64,000 nucleotides of DNA from CAWIUB01 sp963839175 (GCA_963839175.1 CAWIUB010000029.1:1-64000), one strand, 5' to 3'; counted from the stretch's first letter, positions 47,049-57,093 are shown. Notes: a model not told the origin generated them from the sequence alone. A program made the numbers and translations.

Positions 47049-49849
47049 GCCGCGAGGACCTCGGTCAGCTCAGCCATCAGCGGCGACAATCGGTCGCCAA
47101 ATACTTGCGCAGCCTTCCCGATACCACCGTGCTCCACAAACGGCGTGTACTCGAATGACTCGGGACCGATTCCTATTTCGCTGGCGACGTTCTCCTTCAT
47201 CCATGTCAGCCATTGCAGCTGATCCGGCGTGAACGACACACCCCGCTGCTCCTGTGTTGCCAGCCAGCTCGCGAAGCGCTCCTCGACCTGGTCGCGGAAA
47301 GGGACCAGCTCATCGTCCTGACCGAGGGTATACCGCACCAGCGACACAATGTCGGTGAGCATCCGCCGCCCGGATCCGCGGACCTTGGATTGGTCGAGCA
47401 GCTCGTAGGCTCGCCAGAGCTTCTCGGGCGTCCACTGCCGTGGCGGTCGTTCGATTGCCCTGAGCGAGTTCCTTGATCTCGGCGAACGTCAGCCGCTCAT
47501 GGTAAGGGCGGCTGTAGAGGATCTGGAGCGCTCGGATGTCGTCCTTGTGCTCCTCGATGTACTCCTTGAACGACGCGACCATCGCCGCTGCCTTCTCGCG
47601 GCCCTCTTCGGAGTGGCCGGCAAACAGCACTGTGTCCTTTGACACCTCATCGATGGTCTGCTCGTAGGACTTGCGCACGTCGACGATCGCGTTGCGGAGG
47701 TCCGGATTGGACGCGAGTGGTGCCAGCGCCTCGCCGATCAGGCGTCGTCGCAGCTTGAGCGACCGCCGCAGTATCGTCCTCTGACGCACCGGTTGCCCGG
47801 GCCGCGGCCGAGCTGGTGGTCCGGGTCGAGCGCCTCGACGATGCGGTGGGCGATCGTGCCCAGGTCGGTGCCGCCGGCGAGCGCCGTCAGCGTCTCGCGG
47901 TCATCTTTGGTGAGGCGCTTGTCGAGGCGGGCCAGTCGGCCGGCGATGGTGGAGGCCACCTCGGGATCCTTGTTGCCGAACCCCACGAGCTTGAACAGGG
48001 CCTGCAGGCTCTGGTTCGGCTTGCGCTCCAGCGGCTGCATGGTCTCGATCAGCGGCGTGTCGGTGACGCCCACCGCGTCGACCACGATGAACCGATCCTT
48101 GCTGCTTGGCGTCGTCGGTGACCGCCTGGAAGTCCGTGTCATCGATGATCCGTACGCCGCGGCCGATCATCTGCTCGAAGTAGGTCCGGCTCTTCACCGA
48201 GCGCATGAAGAGCAGGCACTCCAGCGGCTTGACGTCGGTGCCGGTCGCGATCATGTCGACCGTCACCACGATGCGCGGGTTCATCGAGTTGCGGAACGCC
48301 TGGAGCAGGTCCTCCGGCTTGCCGTCGTGGGTCCGGTAGGTGATCTTGGTGGCGAACTCGTTGCCCTTGCCGAATACCTCGCGGACGATCTGCACGATGT
48401 CGTCGGCGTGCGAGTCGTCCTTGGCGAAGATCAGGGTCTTGGGCACGGTCTTGCGGCCCGGGAACAGCTCGGTGAACAGCTTGTCCTTGAACGTCTGGAG
48501 ATCACGGTGCGGATCTGGTCCTCGGCGACGACGGCGCGGTCGAGCTGCGCTGGCGTGTACTCGACCGGCTCGTCCACTGCCTCCCAGCGCACCTGGCGCG
48601 TGTGCCGGTCGCGGAAGCCCGCCCAGTCCCCGGCGTCGATGACGCTGCCCTGCTTCGGTGATCGCGGTCTCGATCTTGTAGACGGTGAAGTCGACGTTGA
48701 CCCCGTCAGCGACCGCCATCTCGTGCGAGTACTCCATCACGAGGTTCTGCCGGAAGAAGCCGAAGGTCTGCTTGGTCGGCGTCGCGGTCAGGCCGATGAG
48801 GTGGGCGTCGAAGTACTCGAGCACCTGCCGCCACAGCCCGTAGATCGAACGGTGGCACTCGTCGATGATCACGACGTCGAAGGCCTCCGGCGGCAGCGCC
48901 GGGTTGTACTCGACCGGGGCAGGCTCGGACACCGGAAGCTCGTAGATCGAGTGCTCGTCGAGCTCCGGGTCCATCTCCGGCTCGCCCTTGAGGATGGAGT
49001 AGATCCGCTGGACCGTTGAGATGCAGACCCGCGAGGTCGTGTCGATCGTGTTTGACGTGAGGTGCTGGACGTTGTACTCGGCGGCGAACTTCCGCTGGGT
49101 GTCGGCGATGGCGAACTTGGCGAACTCGAGCTTGGTCTGCTTGCCGAGGTTCGACCGGTCGACGAGGAAGAGGATCCGCTTGGCGTCGGCGTGCTTGATC
49201 AGCCGGTAGGAGATGTTGGCTGCGGTGAAGGTTTTGCCCGAGCCCGTCGCCATCTGGATGAGCGCCCGCGGGCGGTCGGCGCGGAGCGACTCCTCGAGGT
49301 TGCGGATCGCGGTGGCCTGCACGTCCCAGAGCCGGGGGTTGTCGAGCGCGGGCATGGTCCGTCAGCCGTGCCCGGAAGGTCGGCGTGCCTCAGGGTTCGC
49401 GCCGATCTGCCGCGCCCACTCCGCGAGCGTCTCGGGCCGGTGGAAGGTGAACACCCGCCGGCTGCGGGCATCGGGGTCGTAGCCGTTGGTGAAGCGGGTC
49501 TCCGTGCCGGTGGACTCGTAGATGAAGGGCAGCGGGATACACCGGCGGCTTGATCCAGTCGGGTAGCCCGTCGACGTACTTGCCGCTCTGGTGCTCCACC
49601 TCAACCAGCGTGCGTGCCCTCGGGCTTGGCCTCGATCACGCCGGCGGGCTGGCCGTTGAGGAAGAGGAGGTAGTCGACCCGCCCGTGCCCCTTCTCCAGC
49701 ACGAACTCCCGGACCGCCACCCCGGGCCCGGCGGTGACGTTGGCCCGGTCGGCGTGCTGGACGACCCAGCCGGCGGCCTCGAGCTGCCGGTCGATGTTGA
49801 TCCGCGCCTTGGCCTCGCGCGCGAGGTAGTCATCCTTCGGGTCGGGCAC
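47045..49849 (-). pseudogene. hsdR: Type I restriction endonuclease subunit HsdR, multiply frameshifted
   Basis: The N-terminal nuclease domain is present (YLAREAKARINIDRQLEAAG, then GRVDYLLFLNGQPAGVIEAK, D...E-x-K). The helicase follows from ~49350: QMATGSGKTFTAANISYRL (Walker A), VIIDECHRSIYGLWRQVLEY (DECH), LIGLTATP (motif III), VTVDMIATGTDVKPLECLLF and MIGRGVR (motif VI). The end is an EcoEI-type C-terminal domain. Frame changes occur at about 49605, 49530, 49365, 48650, 48500, 48110, 47770 and 47450. No hsdM is adjacent, so the system cannot work as it stands. Confidence 0.85.
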
Positions 49850-50105
49850 GGAGGGTAGGGTACCGGCGGACGCCCGTCCAGGCGGGCCCTCGGCGACGGG
49901 CAGACGGCTGCCCCGATGGCCAGCGCATCGCGTCCCGCGCCGCTGCCAGCCGACCCGTGTCCACGGTGGTCAACGGAGACTGCAACGCACAACGACGGAC
50001 ACAGGACGGGTCGGCGTCTTGGCAGTCGCGACGGAGAACGCGGGGTCGAGGCAATAATCCCTTCAGGATGAGCGATCTTGCCTCGATGACACGGGTCGGC
50101 CCTGA

Positions 50106-50780
50106 GTGAGCGACGACCGCTGGAAGCCACTGCTACCGCTTCTGCGACAACGGGAGCCCATCGCGCAGGGCGAGATGTGGTCGATCTACTACGACTACGT
50201 CTTCGGCACCCTGCTGCAGCTCGCCCGTTGGGCCAACAGCGAGGCCGGAGGACCAGTCCCGGACCCCGAGCTCCGCGATCTGGTGGACGAGCTCACCGGT
50301 GAGGCCTTCGCCTCAGCCTTCGATCGGATCGATCAGTACGACCCGGGCAAGGGCGCGCTTCCCACCTGGATCATCTGGAGAGGCAGAGCCCGGATGAACG
50401 GCATCGTCGGTAGTGCGATCGATTACGGAGTTCGGGACAAGGGGCACATCCACCTCGACGACGAAGACCAGCGGGCGCCGTATGTGGACCGGCTGGAGGC
50501 CGGCCCAGCCTTCGTGGCGGGTAGCCCCGAGGATGAAGTGATCCGGCGTGAGTCAGCGGCGCGGATTACGGCCATACTCAGGGCCATGCCCGCCGATCAG
50601 GCCCGCGCCCTCGTCGAGGTGTACGTGCGCACGCCCCCCGTAAAGGGGCGGATCGCGATCGTTGGGCGCGACATTGGTAGGAGCAGTAGCGCCATGGACT
50701 CGCTCTTGCGCCGAGCAGTGAAGGAATTCACTCGCAGGCTGGAGGGCGATGGGGCTGGCTCCGACGAGGCGGGTGCCTGA
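50106..50780 (+). CDS. Sigma-70-like protein
   Basis: 224 aa, GTG 50106. Residues ~25-105 look like sigma region 2 (DYVFGTLLQLARWAN, LVDELTGEAFASAFDRIDQY, then GALPTWIIWRGRARMNG); residues ~145-205 resemble region 4 (RITAILRAMPADQARALVEV, VGRDIGRSSSAMDSLLRRAV with an HTH). Short for a housekeeping factor and without an anti-sigma partner. It is coupled to the XRE-like gene by a TGATG stop/start overlap, so both probably act together, maybe in control of a mobile or defence locus. Confidence 0.6.
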   Translation: MSDDRWKPLLPLLRQREPIAQGEMWSIYYDYVFGTLLQLARWANSEAGGPVPDPELRDLVDELTGEAFASAFDRIDQYDPGKGALPTWIIWRGRARMNGIVGSAIDYGVRDKGHIHLDDEDQRAPYVDRLEAGPAFVAGSPEDEVIRRESAARITAILRAMPADQARALVEVYVRTPPVKGRIAIVGRDIGRSSSAMDSLLRRAVKEFTRRLEGDGAGSDEAGA

Positions 50781-51382
50781 TGAGCGCCAAGGAGGAGGAC
50801 GACGAACTGACCAAGGCAACTGAGGCGTTGAACGCCGCGTTCAGTGACGCACTGAACCCCCCGCCCCACTTCGAGGAGGCATTGGAGACGTTCTCCGATT
50901 CCTCTAGCGGCGTCGGCGAGGAGGAGCTCCGTACACGTCGGGAGGCGTTTCTCGCGCGGCTGGCGCACGGACGCAGCGTCGGTGAGTTGCTGCGCCGCCG
51001 GCGCGAGGCCATGGGCATCGACGTGGAGGAGATCTCCCGCCGATCGTCCTGGCGGCCTGAGCGGGTGGAAGATCTCGAGGCGAGCCGGCTCGACCTGCAC
51101 ACTGTCGACGCCGAGCGCCTCGGCGCGCTGCTGGTCGCGCTGGGGCTGCATAGGCTGGGTGTGCTCAAGGAGCCCCTGCGGCAAATGGCGCGCGCCCACT
51201 TGGCGGTATATGAGTCCGCGGGTGGTCCCGTATTCGGGCGCACTCGTAAGGGTGTGAGCTCCTTCGACCGACGACGCGACCTCCAGCGGGACGTGGCCGC
51301 GGTCGATGAGGAGGCCACCGCGCGACAGGTGGATCTGTATGTCCGCCGGGTCGCCGAGACGATGGGGGAGTTCTTGGCCTAG
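50780..51382 (+). CDS. XRE-type helix-turn-helix protein
   Basis: 200 aa, ATG 50780 inside the TGATG overlap. The HTH is at ~residues 70-130 (SVGELLRRRREAMGIDVEEI, SRRSSWRPERVEDLEASRLD, GALLVALGLHRLGVL), an XRE/Cro pattern; the N-terminal ~65 residues are acidic and the C-terminal ~60 charged. It ends with TAG overlapping the TAG of the facing ImmA/IrrE gene as CTAG. XRE plus ImmA/IrrE is the usual regulator/protease pair, though here they face each other. Confidence 0.7.
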   Translation: MSAKEEDDELTKATEALNAAFSDALNPPPHFEEALETFSDSSSGVGEEELRTRREAFLARLAHGRSVGELLRRRREAMGIDVEEISRRSSWRPERVEDLEASRLDLHTVDAERLGALLVALGLHRLGVLKEPLRQMARAHLAVYESAGGPVFGRTRKGVSSFDRRRDLQRDVAAVDEEATARQVDLYVRRVAETMGEFLA

Positions 51383-51735
51383 TCGAAGCTTGCGAGCTTC
51401 AGCAGCATCCCCTGTTCCTGCAGCTTGATTTGCATCGCCTCTTTGGAAACCTGAAAGAGCCGAGCCAGCTCGCCGAGCGACCGATGTTTGCCGATCGCCT
51501 TCTTCAGTAGCGACAGCGGTATCAGCAACTCAGCAGCGAACACGTTGGCCTCCCGCTCCTGCTTAGCGTCCGTGCCGCACCCTCGATGACCCATCGTCCT
51601 GTGCCCAAGTTCGTGCCCAACGCTGAATCGCTGAGTTGTCAGCGAACGATTGGTGTTGACCTCGATCAACCAGCCATCGTCGTCCTGGCGCATCCGCCCC
51701 TCTAGCCTCGCTATTTCACTGAAGTTGAGAGATAC
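51379..51735 (-). pseudogene. ImmA/IrrE-family metallopeptidase fragment (copy 1)
   Basis: The zinc-metalloprotease motif H-E-L-G-H is intact in RFSVGHELGHRTMGHRG, followed by QEREANVFAAELLIPLSLLK (third ligand Glu) and a short helical end SLGELARLFQVSKEAMQ. The N-terminal half upstream of AVSLNFSEIARLEGRMRQDD is missing: at ~51740 the DNA becomes IS1380 copy B. No matching N-terminus is found at the far end of that element, so a deletion is likely as well. ImmA-type proteases cleave repressors, typically a partner XRE protein. Confidence 0.8.
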
Positions 51736-51824
51736 GGCGTCTGGGAAGCCGGAAGTGCCTGTCCTGTAAGGGAAAATTGGGCTTGCGACGGTCCAACAAC
51801 CCAAGACAGGAAGGCACTCCGTAG

Positions 51825-52307
51825 GTGAAGCGTATCCGGCGGTCCAGGCGGGTCAAGGTCAGCGCGGACGGCACCGGGCTGGTGTCGCGGGCCGGGGTGG
51901 CGTTGTTGCGGGAACTCACTGTCGAGACGGGTCTGGCCGCGGGCTGGACCGCTGCGCTGTTGGACACGTACAAGGCAGTGCCGGCGGTTCACCTGCCGGG
52001 CCGTGTGTTGGCCGATCTCGCGGTGGTGATCGCCGACGGCGGTGATGCGCTGGCGCACCTGGCGACGTTGCGCGACCAGGACAAGCTGTTCGGCTCGGTG
52101 GCCTCGGACCCGACGGCGTGGCGGTGCGTGGATCGGGTCGACGAGCCGCATTTGCCGGCTGCAGGCGGTGCGGGCCGAGGCGCGGGAGCGGGCGTGGGCG
52201 GCCGGTGCCGGCCCGGATCTGTCGGCCGGGTTGACGATCGACATCGACGCGACGATCGTGGTCACGCACTCGGAGAAGGGAACGCCGGCAGCGACGTGGA
52301 AGCATTC
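51825..52307 (+). pseudogene. IS1380 transposase copy B, N-terminal part
   Basis: GTG 51825: KRIRRSRRVKVSADGTGLVS, RAGVALLRELTVETGLAAGW, VVIADGGDALAHLATLRDQD, ASDPTAWRCVDRVDEPHL. A missing base near 52150 shifts the next block AEARERAWAAGAGPDLSAGL, TIDIDATIVVTHSEK (first Asp) into another frame. At the ATTC at 52304-52307 the family sequence stops; it resumes at 56197. It is a different IS1380 subgroup from copy A. Confidence 0.85.
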
Positions 52308-52350
52308 TCTGCACTAGACAAATCGGACATCGGGTGACGGTTGGGTGCGA

Positions 52351-54852
52351 TCAGCTCAGTGTTGTCCGGCCGGTCAGGGTGCGTCCGGCGGAGTCGCTGA
52401 AGGTGGGCATGCCGAGTGGGACGCTGCGGCGGTGGTTGGTGATCTGATCGACGTGGTCGAGTTTCTGGCGGGTGGCCTCGAGGCTGATCTGCAGTCCTTC
52501 GACTTCGCCGAGCCATCCTTCGCGGCGCGCTTCGGCGGTGCGTGCGATGAGGTTGTCGCGGATCTCGACGAGCCGGTCTCGTTCGGCTGGGTCCGGCCGC
52601 AGGAGCGGGCATCGCAAGCAACTGTGTTCATGGATGCACGGCGTGGCGTAGGAGCGGCCGCACGTGCCGAGGGCGAGTTTGCGGCGTTCGAAGTGGCCGA
52701 GGAATTCCTCCCATTCTTCGTCGGTCGGGGTGCGGTATTCCTCGCTCGGGCGCATGCCTCGGCGGCGGGCGATGAACGCGCGGTGCCCGTTGATGACTTC
52801 CTCGGGATAGACGGCCTTGTAGCCCATGGTGGTGTTGATGTCGCGGTGGCCGGCGACGAGTTGGGCGATGTGTGGGGGCATGCCGTGCAGCACGGCGTCG
52901 GTGATGAACAGGCGGCGGAAGTCGTGCGGGGTGAACCGCAGAGGCTGCCCGGCGGCGTCGGTGATGCCGGTTCCGTCGAAGGCACGGTTGAGCCAGTCCC
53001 GGATTGTGCCGCCGGGGATGGCGCGCTGCTCGATGCTGAACCGGCGCTGGAACAGCAGCGGCATCGGCGGGTTCCAGGTCCGTTCGTGGGAGTCGTAGGA
53101 GGTGACGCAGGCGACGCCGCCGTCGGGTTGCCGGATGCGGGTGATGATGGCGGCCAGGACGTCGGCGAGTTCCGGGCTGACGACGAGCAGCCGTTCGGTG
53201 TCGGTTTTCGACGGCGCGATCTGCAGCAGCGGCACGAGCTCGCCGGTGCCGGGCAGCGTGTAGTGGATCAGGCTGTGGTGGGACAGTTCGGTGAGTTCCT
53301 CGGTGCGGATCCCTGTGTGTCGCAGTGTTTCCACGGCGGCCCAGGTCCAGAACGCGCGGTCTTCCTCGCCGGTCAGGTCGCGGCGCTTGCCGTCGCCGTC
53401 GGGATGTTCGGCCCAGATCCGGGAGGATTCGTCGCCGGTTGTGCTGCGGCGCAGTTCGCCGCCGGCTGCGGTGAACGTCGCGCCGGAAGTGGTGTCGTGG
53501 GCGGCCTGCAGGCGGGCGGCGGCGTCGCTTCGGAGGGTGTGCACGTGCCGCACGAGCAGCGGCAGGACGGGCAGCCGTTCGCGGGTGCGCTGGTCCATGC
53601 GTGATTTGCGGGAGCGTAGTTCCTTCTGGCGGGCCAGGTCCTCGGCGCGGATCGGGCACGGCGCGGCCCAGGGTCCCCACCGGCTCGGTTCTTCCATCGC
53701 CCACTGGGCGATGTCGAGGTAGAACGCGCGGACGCCGGCGAGGTTGTGCAGCCCGCCCGCGCGTCGTTCCCGCACCTGGCTGACGTGGCCGTCCTGGCCG
53801 ACGACCCGCCGGGTCTTGATCATCACGCGTTGCTTCCACGCGGCGGCGACGTCGGGGTGCAGGTGCAGCGAGTCGATGCCCGGGTGGTGGCGTTCCAGGT
53901 CGCGCCAGAACAACCCACCCAGAGCAGCGGCGAGACTGGCCAGGCTGGTGTGGTCGAGCATCGGCTGGCGTTCCTGCAGGTAGGCGACGAGCACGTCGCG
54001 CACCGGCCGGCATTCGATGCCGTACCGGTCGATGAGCTGCGCCGGGCTGAGCTGGCCGGTGGTGGCGAACACCCGAATCCGCGACGGCGCGTCCGGGCCG
54101 AACACGCCCATCGTGTGCAGCAACTGGTAGAACCCCATCGCCGCATTGCGGCGCACCGACCGGCCATCGACCGCGGCCGACAATTCCAGGCAGTCCCCGA
54201 CGGTGATCTCGCGCAGGCTGCCGCCCTTGACGGCGAGGATTGTCGCCGCACGGCGCAGCGCGGCGGTCTTCATCGTCCGCCCAGCGGGGGACGCGTCGCA
54301 TAGTGCCGCGAGTTCGGCGAAGCCAGCGGGGTCGCGCAGCTGGGCCATCAAGGCGACCAGATTCTGCGGCGCGCGTGGAGTCAGCACCCAGTCCAGGCCG
54401 GGGCGGATCACGTCGGCGGAGACGAGTATCTGCGCGCAGACCCGCAGGTTGCTCGTCACGGTCACTCCGTCGCCTGCTCGCCGTGGCCGGACCCACGCGA
54501 GCACCGGCGGCCACCATCCGGCGTTGCCCATCGCGTCCGCGCCGCTGGCCAGCCACCGAGCCTGCCACGTGTCGCCGGGCTGGTCGCCCAGCCAGCCCAA
54601 CACCCGTCCCAGGCCTCGTCGGCGCCGCTGCAGCGCTTCGCGGTTGTTCTCGATGTCGGCGGTGAACGGCGCGGTGAGCAGCCGCGCGAGCACCGCCTCG
54701 GTGGACAGTTCGGTCGACCGCCACCGCGGCGCGCAGACCCGCGGCGGGTAGGAGCGCCACAGTTCCTGCATGTCCGGGCCGACCTCGACCACACCGGCAG
54801 CCGGCGCCGCAGCGGCCGCAGCGGCCGTAGCGGTCAGGACCGTGGCGGTCAT
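52351..54852 (-). CDS. Tyrosine recombinase, TnpB-like (large)
   Basis: 833 aa, ATG 54852 overlapping the upstream stop (ATGA). The catalytic domain at ~residues 500-700: HTGIRTEELTELSHHSL (Arg I), FTPHDFRRLFITDAVLHG (H-x-x-R), VAGHRDINTTMGYKAVYPEE (H and nucleophile Tyr). N-terminal ~450 residues include core-binding and an extended helical region. The end has CIHEHSCLRCPLLRPDPAE and a coiled helix EVEGLQISLEATRQKLD, resembling a fused TnpC-like helper. It is intact. Confidence 0.88.
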   Translation of the reverse strand: MTATVLTATAAAAAAAPAAGVVEVGPDMQELWRSYPPRVCAPRWRSTELSTEAVLARLLTAPFTADIENNREALQRRRRGLGRVLGWLGDQPGDTWQARWLASGADAMGNAGWWPPVLAWVRPRRAGDGVTVTSNLRVCAQILVSADVIRPGLDWVLTPRAPQNLVALMAQLRDPAGFAELAALCDASPAGRTMKTAALRRAATILAVKGGSLREITVGDCLELSAAVDGRSVRRNAAMGFYQLLHTMGVFGPDAPSRIRVFATTGQLSPAQLIDRYGIECRPVRDVLVAYLQERQPMLDHTSLASLAAALGGLFWRDLERHHPGIDSLHLHPDVAAAWKQRVMIKTRRVVGQDGHVSQVRERRAGGLHNLAGVRAFYLDIAQWAMEEPSRWGPWAAPCPIRAEDLARQKELRSRKSRMDQRTRERLPVLPLLVRHVHTLRSDAAARLQAAHDTTSGATFTAAGGELRRSTTGDESSRIWAEHPDGDGKRRDLTGEEDRAFWTWAAVETLRHTGIRTEELTELSHHSLIHYTLPGTGELVPLLQIAPSKTDTERLLVVSPELADVLAAIITRIRQPDGGVACVTSYDSHERTWNPPMPLLFQRRFSIEQRAIPGGTIRDWLNRAFDGTGITDAAGQPLRFTPHDFRRLFITDAVLHGMPPHIAQLVAGHRDINTTMGYKAVYPEEVINGHRAFIARRRGMRPSEEYRTPTDEEWEEFLGHFERRKLALGTCGRSYATPCIHEHSCLRCPLLRPDPAERDRLVEIRDNLIARTAEARREGWLGEVEGLQISLEATRQKLDHVDQITNHRRSVPLGMPTFSDSAGRTLTGRTTLS

Positions 54853-56114
54853 CGGGACCGGCCCGCGAACAGCACGTCCAGCGTCTCACGGCGATAGCCG
54901 TCTGGGACCGCGCCGGCCGCCACGGTGCCAGGATCAACCCGCCGAGCCTCACGGGTCTGCTCGCCGCGGCGATGGTGCGCGAGCATCCCGGCGATCACGT
55001 CGCCCGGCATCGGGGTGAGGTAGATCTGCGTGGTGGACAACTGGGCATGTCCGAGGACCCACTGCACGTCGGTCAACGGCACCAGCGGATCGCGGGCCAT
55101 CCGATACGCGGCGGTATGGCGCAGGTCGTGCAGGGTCCAGTTCGCGCCCAACGCGCCGCCCGCGCGACCGAACATGGCCCGCGCTGCCGGATAGCTCAAC
55201 GGCCGCCATGGGCGACGCAGCGTCAGCCACAGCGGATCGTAGCGACCGGATGGCGCCGCGTCGCGCAGCGTCGTCTGGTAAAGCCGCAGCCACACGAACG
55301 CATCCGGCGAGGCCGGCAGCGGCTGCACCGCGCGGCTGCCCTTGCGGACCACGGTGACCAGTTGCTGGCCCGGGTCGACATCCCCGCACCGGGCGCCGAG
55401 CAGCTCCGATGCCCGCGCGCCGGTCGAGACCCACAACGCGACCAAAGCCCGATCCCGGTGCGAGCCGAGCTCGGCGAACAACTGGTTGAACAACTCGTCC
55501 GGGATGCAGCGCGGGATCCGCTTCGGCACCCGCGGCCGATACAGCCCCACCCGCTCCAAGCGGAACGGCTCCATCGGGTTGTGGTGCTCGTTCGGCCGCC
55601 CACCCCGGCGCTCCCGCGCCAGCGGGAACGGATTGACCATCGGCCCGGTCCCGGCGTCGCGATGGAACTCGTAGAACACCCGCAGCACCGTCTCCGAATG
55701 CGCCCGCGTCGCCGCCGCATACCGAGCACCCGGTCCCGGCTTTCCGGTCACCGCGCTGGGCTGACCACGCACGGCACGAGCCGCAGCTCTTGCTGGCCGG
55801 GAAGGCTTGTCCCGCAACGACAGCCAGCGGCAGAAATCGCGGGCCTCGACCCGAGTCGCGTGATCCCACTGGACGTCGATGGCCCAGCCGAACCGGAACC
55901 ACCGCAGCAAGTCCATCGCATACGACCGCTGCGTCGCCGTGGACCGTCCCGCCGCCTGCAAGTCCTGCAAGAACGCCCGGACCGCGCCGACCGGAACGCC
56001 GCTCGAGTCGAGCAGCCGAACCGGCTCCCACACGTCATCGATCGCGACGACAGCCCCCGCCCTCGGCACGACCAACGACGCAAGATCACGCTCTCCACCA
56101 AGCACATCGGCCAC
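54849..56114 (-). CDS. Tyrosine recombinase, TnpA-like
   Basis: 421 aa, ATG 56114. Core-binding domain ~45-180 (FLQDLQAAGRSTATQRSYAM, DLLRWFRFGWAIDVQWDHA), catalytic domain with WVSTGARASELLGARCGDVD (Arg I), NWTLHDLRHTAAYRMA (H-x-x-R) and VLGHAQLSTTQIYLTPM (H and Tyr). All active-site residues are present. It is the first gene of the two-gene recombinase operon. Confidence 0.9.
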   Translation of the reverse strand: MADVLGGERDLASLVVPRAGAVVAIDDVWEPVRLLDSSGVPVGAVRAFLQDLQAAGRSTATQRSYAMDLLRWFRFGWAIDVQWDHATRVEARDFCRWLSLRDKPSRPARAAARAVRGQPSAVTGKPGPGARYAAATRAHSETVLRVFYEFHRDAGTGPMVNPFPLARERRGGRPNEHHNPMEPFRLERVGLYRPRVPKRIPRCIPDELFNQLFAELGSHRDRALVALWVSTGARASELLGARCGDVDPGQQLVTVVRKGSRAVQPLPASPDAFVWLRLYQTTLRDAAPSGRYDPLWLTLRRPWRPLSYPAARAMFGRAGGALGANWTLHDLRHTAAYRMARDPLVPLTDVQWVLGHAQLSTTQIYLTPMPGDVIAGMLAHHRRGEQTREARRVDPGTVAAGAVPDGYRRETLDVLFAGRSR

Positions 56115-56196
56115 AGCGCGGAACGTAAGTCGGCACCATTCGCTCGCCCGTCAACGCCACGCCCGACCCGCTCGTTAGTTCAGTCAACAGGTATTC

Positions 56197-57093
56197 GTTC
56201 GGCTACCACCCGCTGTTGGCGTTCTGCGACAACACCAACGAAGCCCTGGCCGGGATGCTGCGCCCCGGCAACGCCGGCAGCAACACCGCCGCGGACCACA
56301 TCGCGCTGCTCGATCAGGCGTTGGCGCAGATCCCCGACGAGCAGCGGCACGGCTACCCGATCCTGATCCGCGCCGACGGCGCCGGCGCCTCGAAGGCGTT
56401 TTTCGCCCAATCCGATCTCTGCGCGACACCGGCGTGCACAGCGAATTCTCCATCGGCTGGGCAGTAACGGCGCGCGAGCACACCGCCATCGCCGCGCTGC
56501 CCAAGCGCGCCTGGACCGACGCCCTCGACATCGACGGCGACCCCCGCGAATCGGCCGCGATCGCTGAGCTGACCGGCGTCCTCCCGCCCGACGCGCTGGC
56601 CGACTACCCACCCGGCACCCGCATCATCATCCGGCGCGAACGCCCCCATCCCGGTGCGCAGCTGGACCTGATCGAGCGCCGTGACGGCTGGCGCTACACC
56701 TGCTTCGCCACCGACACCGTTGCTGGTCAGCACGCCTTCCTCGACGCCCGGCACCGCTGCCACGCCAGAGTCGAAGACCGCATCCGCACCGGCAAAGACA
56801 CTGGCCTCGGCCGATTCCCCTCCCGCGTCTTCGCGATCAACGCCGCCTGGCTGGCCTGCACCCTGACCGCGATCGACCTGCTCGCCTGGACCCAAACCAT
56901 CCTGCTGCACGACGACCCCGCCCTGGCCCGCGCCGAACCGAAAGCACTGCGCTACCGACTGCTGCACGTCGCCGCCCGACTCGTCCGCGGCGGCCGCAAA
57001 CTCCGGCTCAAGATCGACCGCACCTGGCCCTGGGCACAAGCGCTCGCCCTCGCCTTCCACCGACTGCGCGCCCTGCCCACACCCGCAACCTGA
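56197..57093 (+). pseudogene. IS1380 transposase copy B, C-terminal part
   Basis: It reads FGYHPLLAFCDNTNEALAGM, LRPGNAGSNTAADHIALLDQ, YPILIRADGAGASKAFF (second Asp); a missing base near 56410 shifts to SLRDTGVHSEFSIGW, AIAELTGVLPPDALADYPPG, RVEDRIRTGKDTGLGRFPSR (Glu region) and KIDRTWPWAQALALAFHRL at the end. With 51825-52307 it forms a full-length transposase except for two one-base defects. Confidence 0.85.

Larger units (their letters stand above)
52308..56196 (-). mobile_element. Tn554-like tyrosine-recombinase element in IS1380 copy B
   Basis: 3.9 kb containing only two overlapping tyrosine-recombinase genes. The ends share ATTC (52304-52307 and 56193-56196). Removing one copy with the interior joins ACGTGGAAGC-ATTC-GTTCGG, restoring TWKHSFGYHPLLAFCDN of the IS1380 transposase. 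There is no cargo, so it is a minimal member. Tandem TnpA/TnpB is the hallmark of Tn554-type transposons. Confidence 0.8.

Noticed and set aside
52345..53604. 419-aa plus-strand frame opposite the large tyrosine recombinase
   Set aside because: A shadow; the minus-strand protein carries the catalytic motifs.
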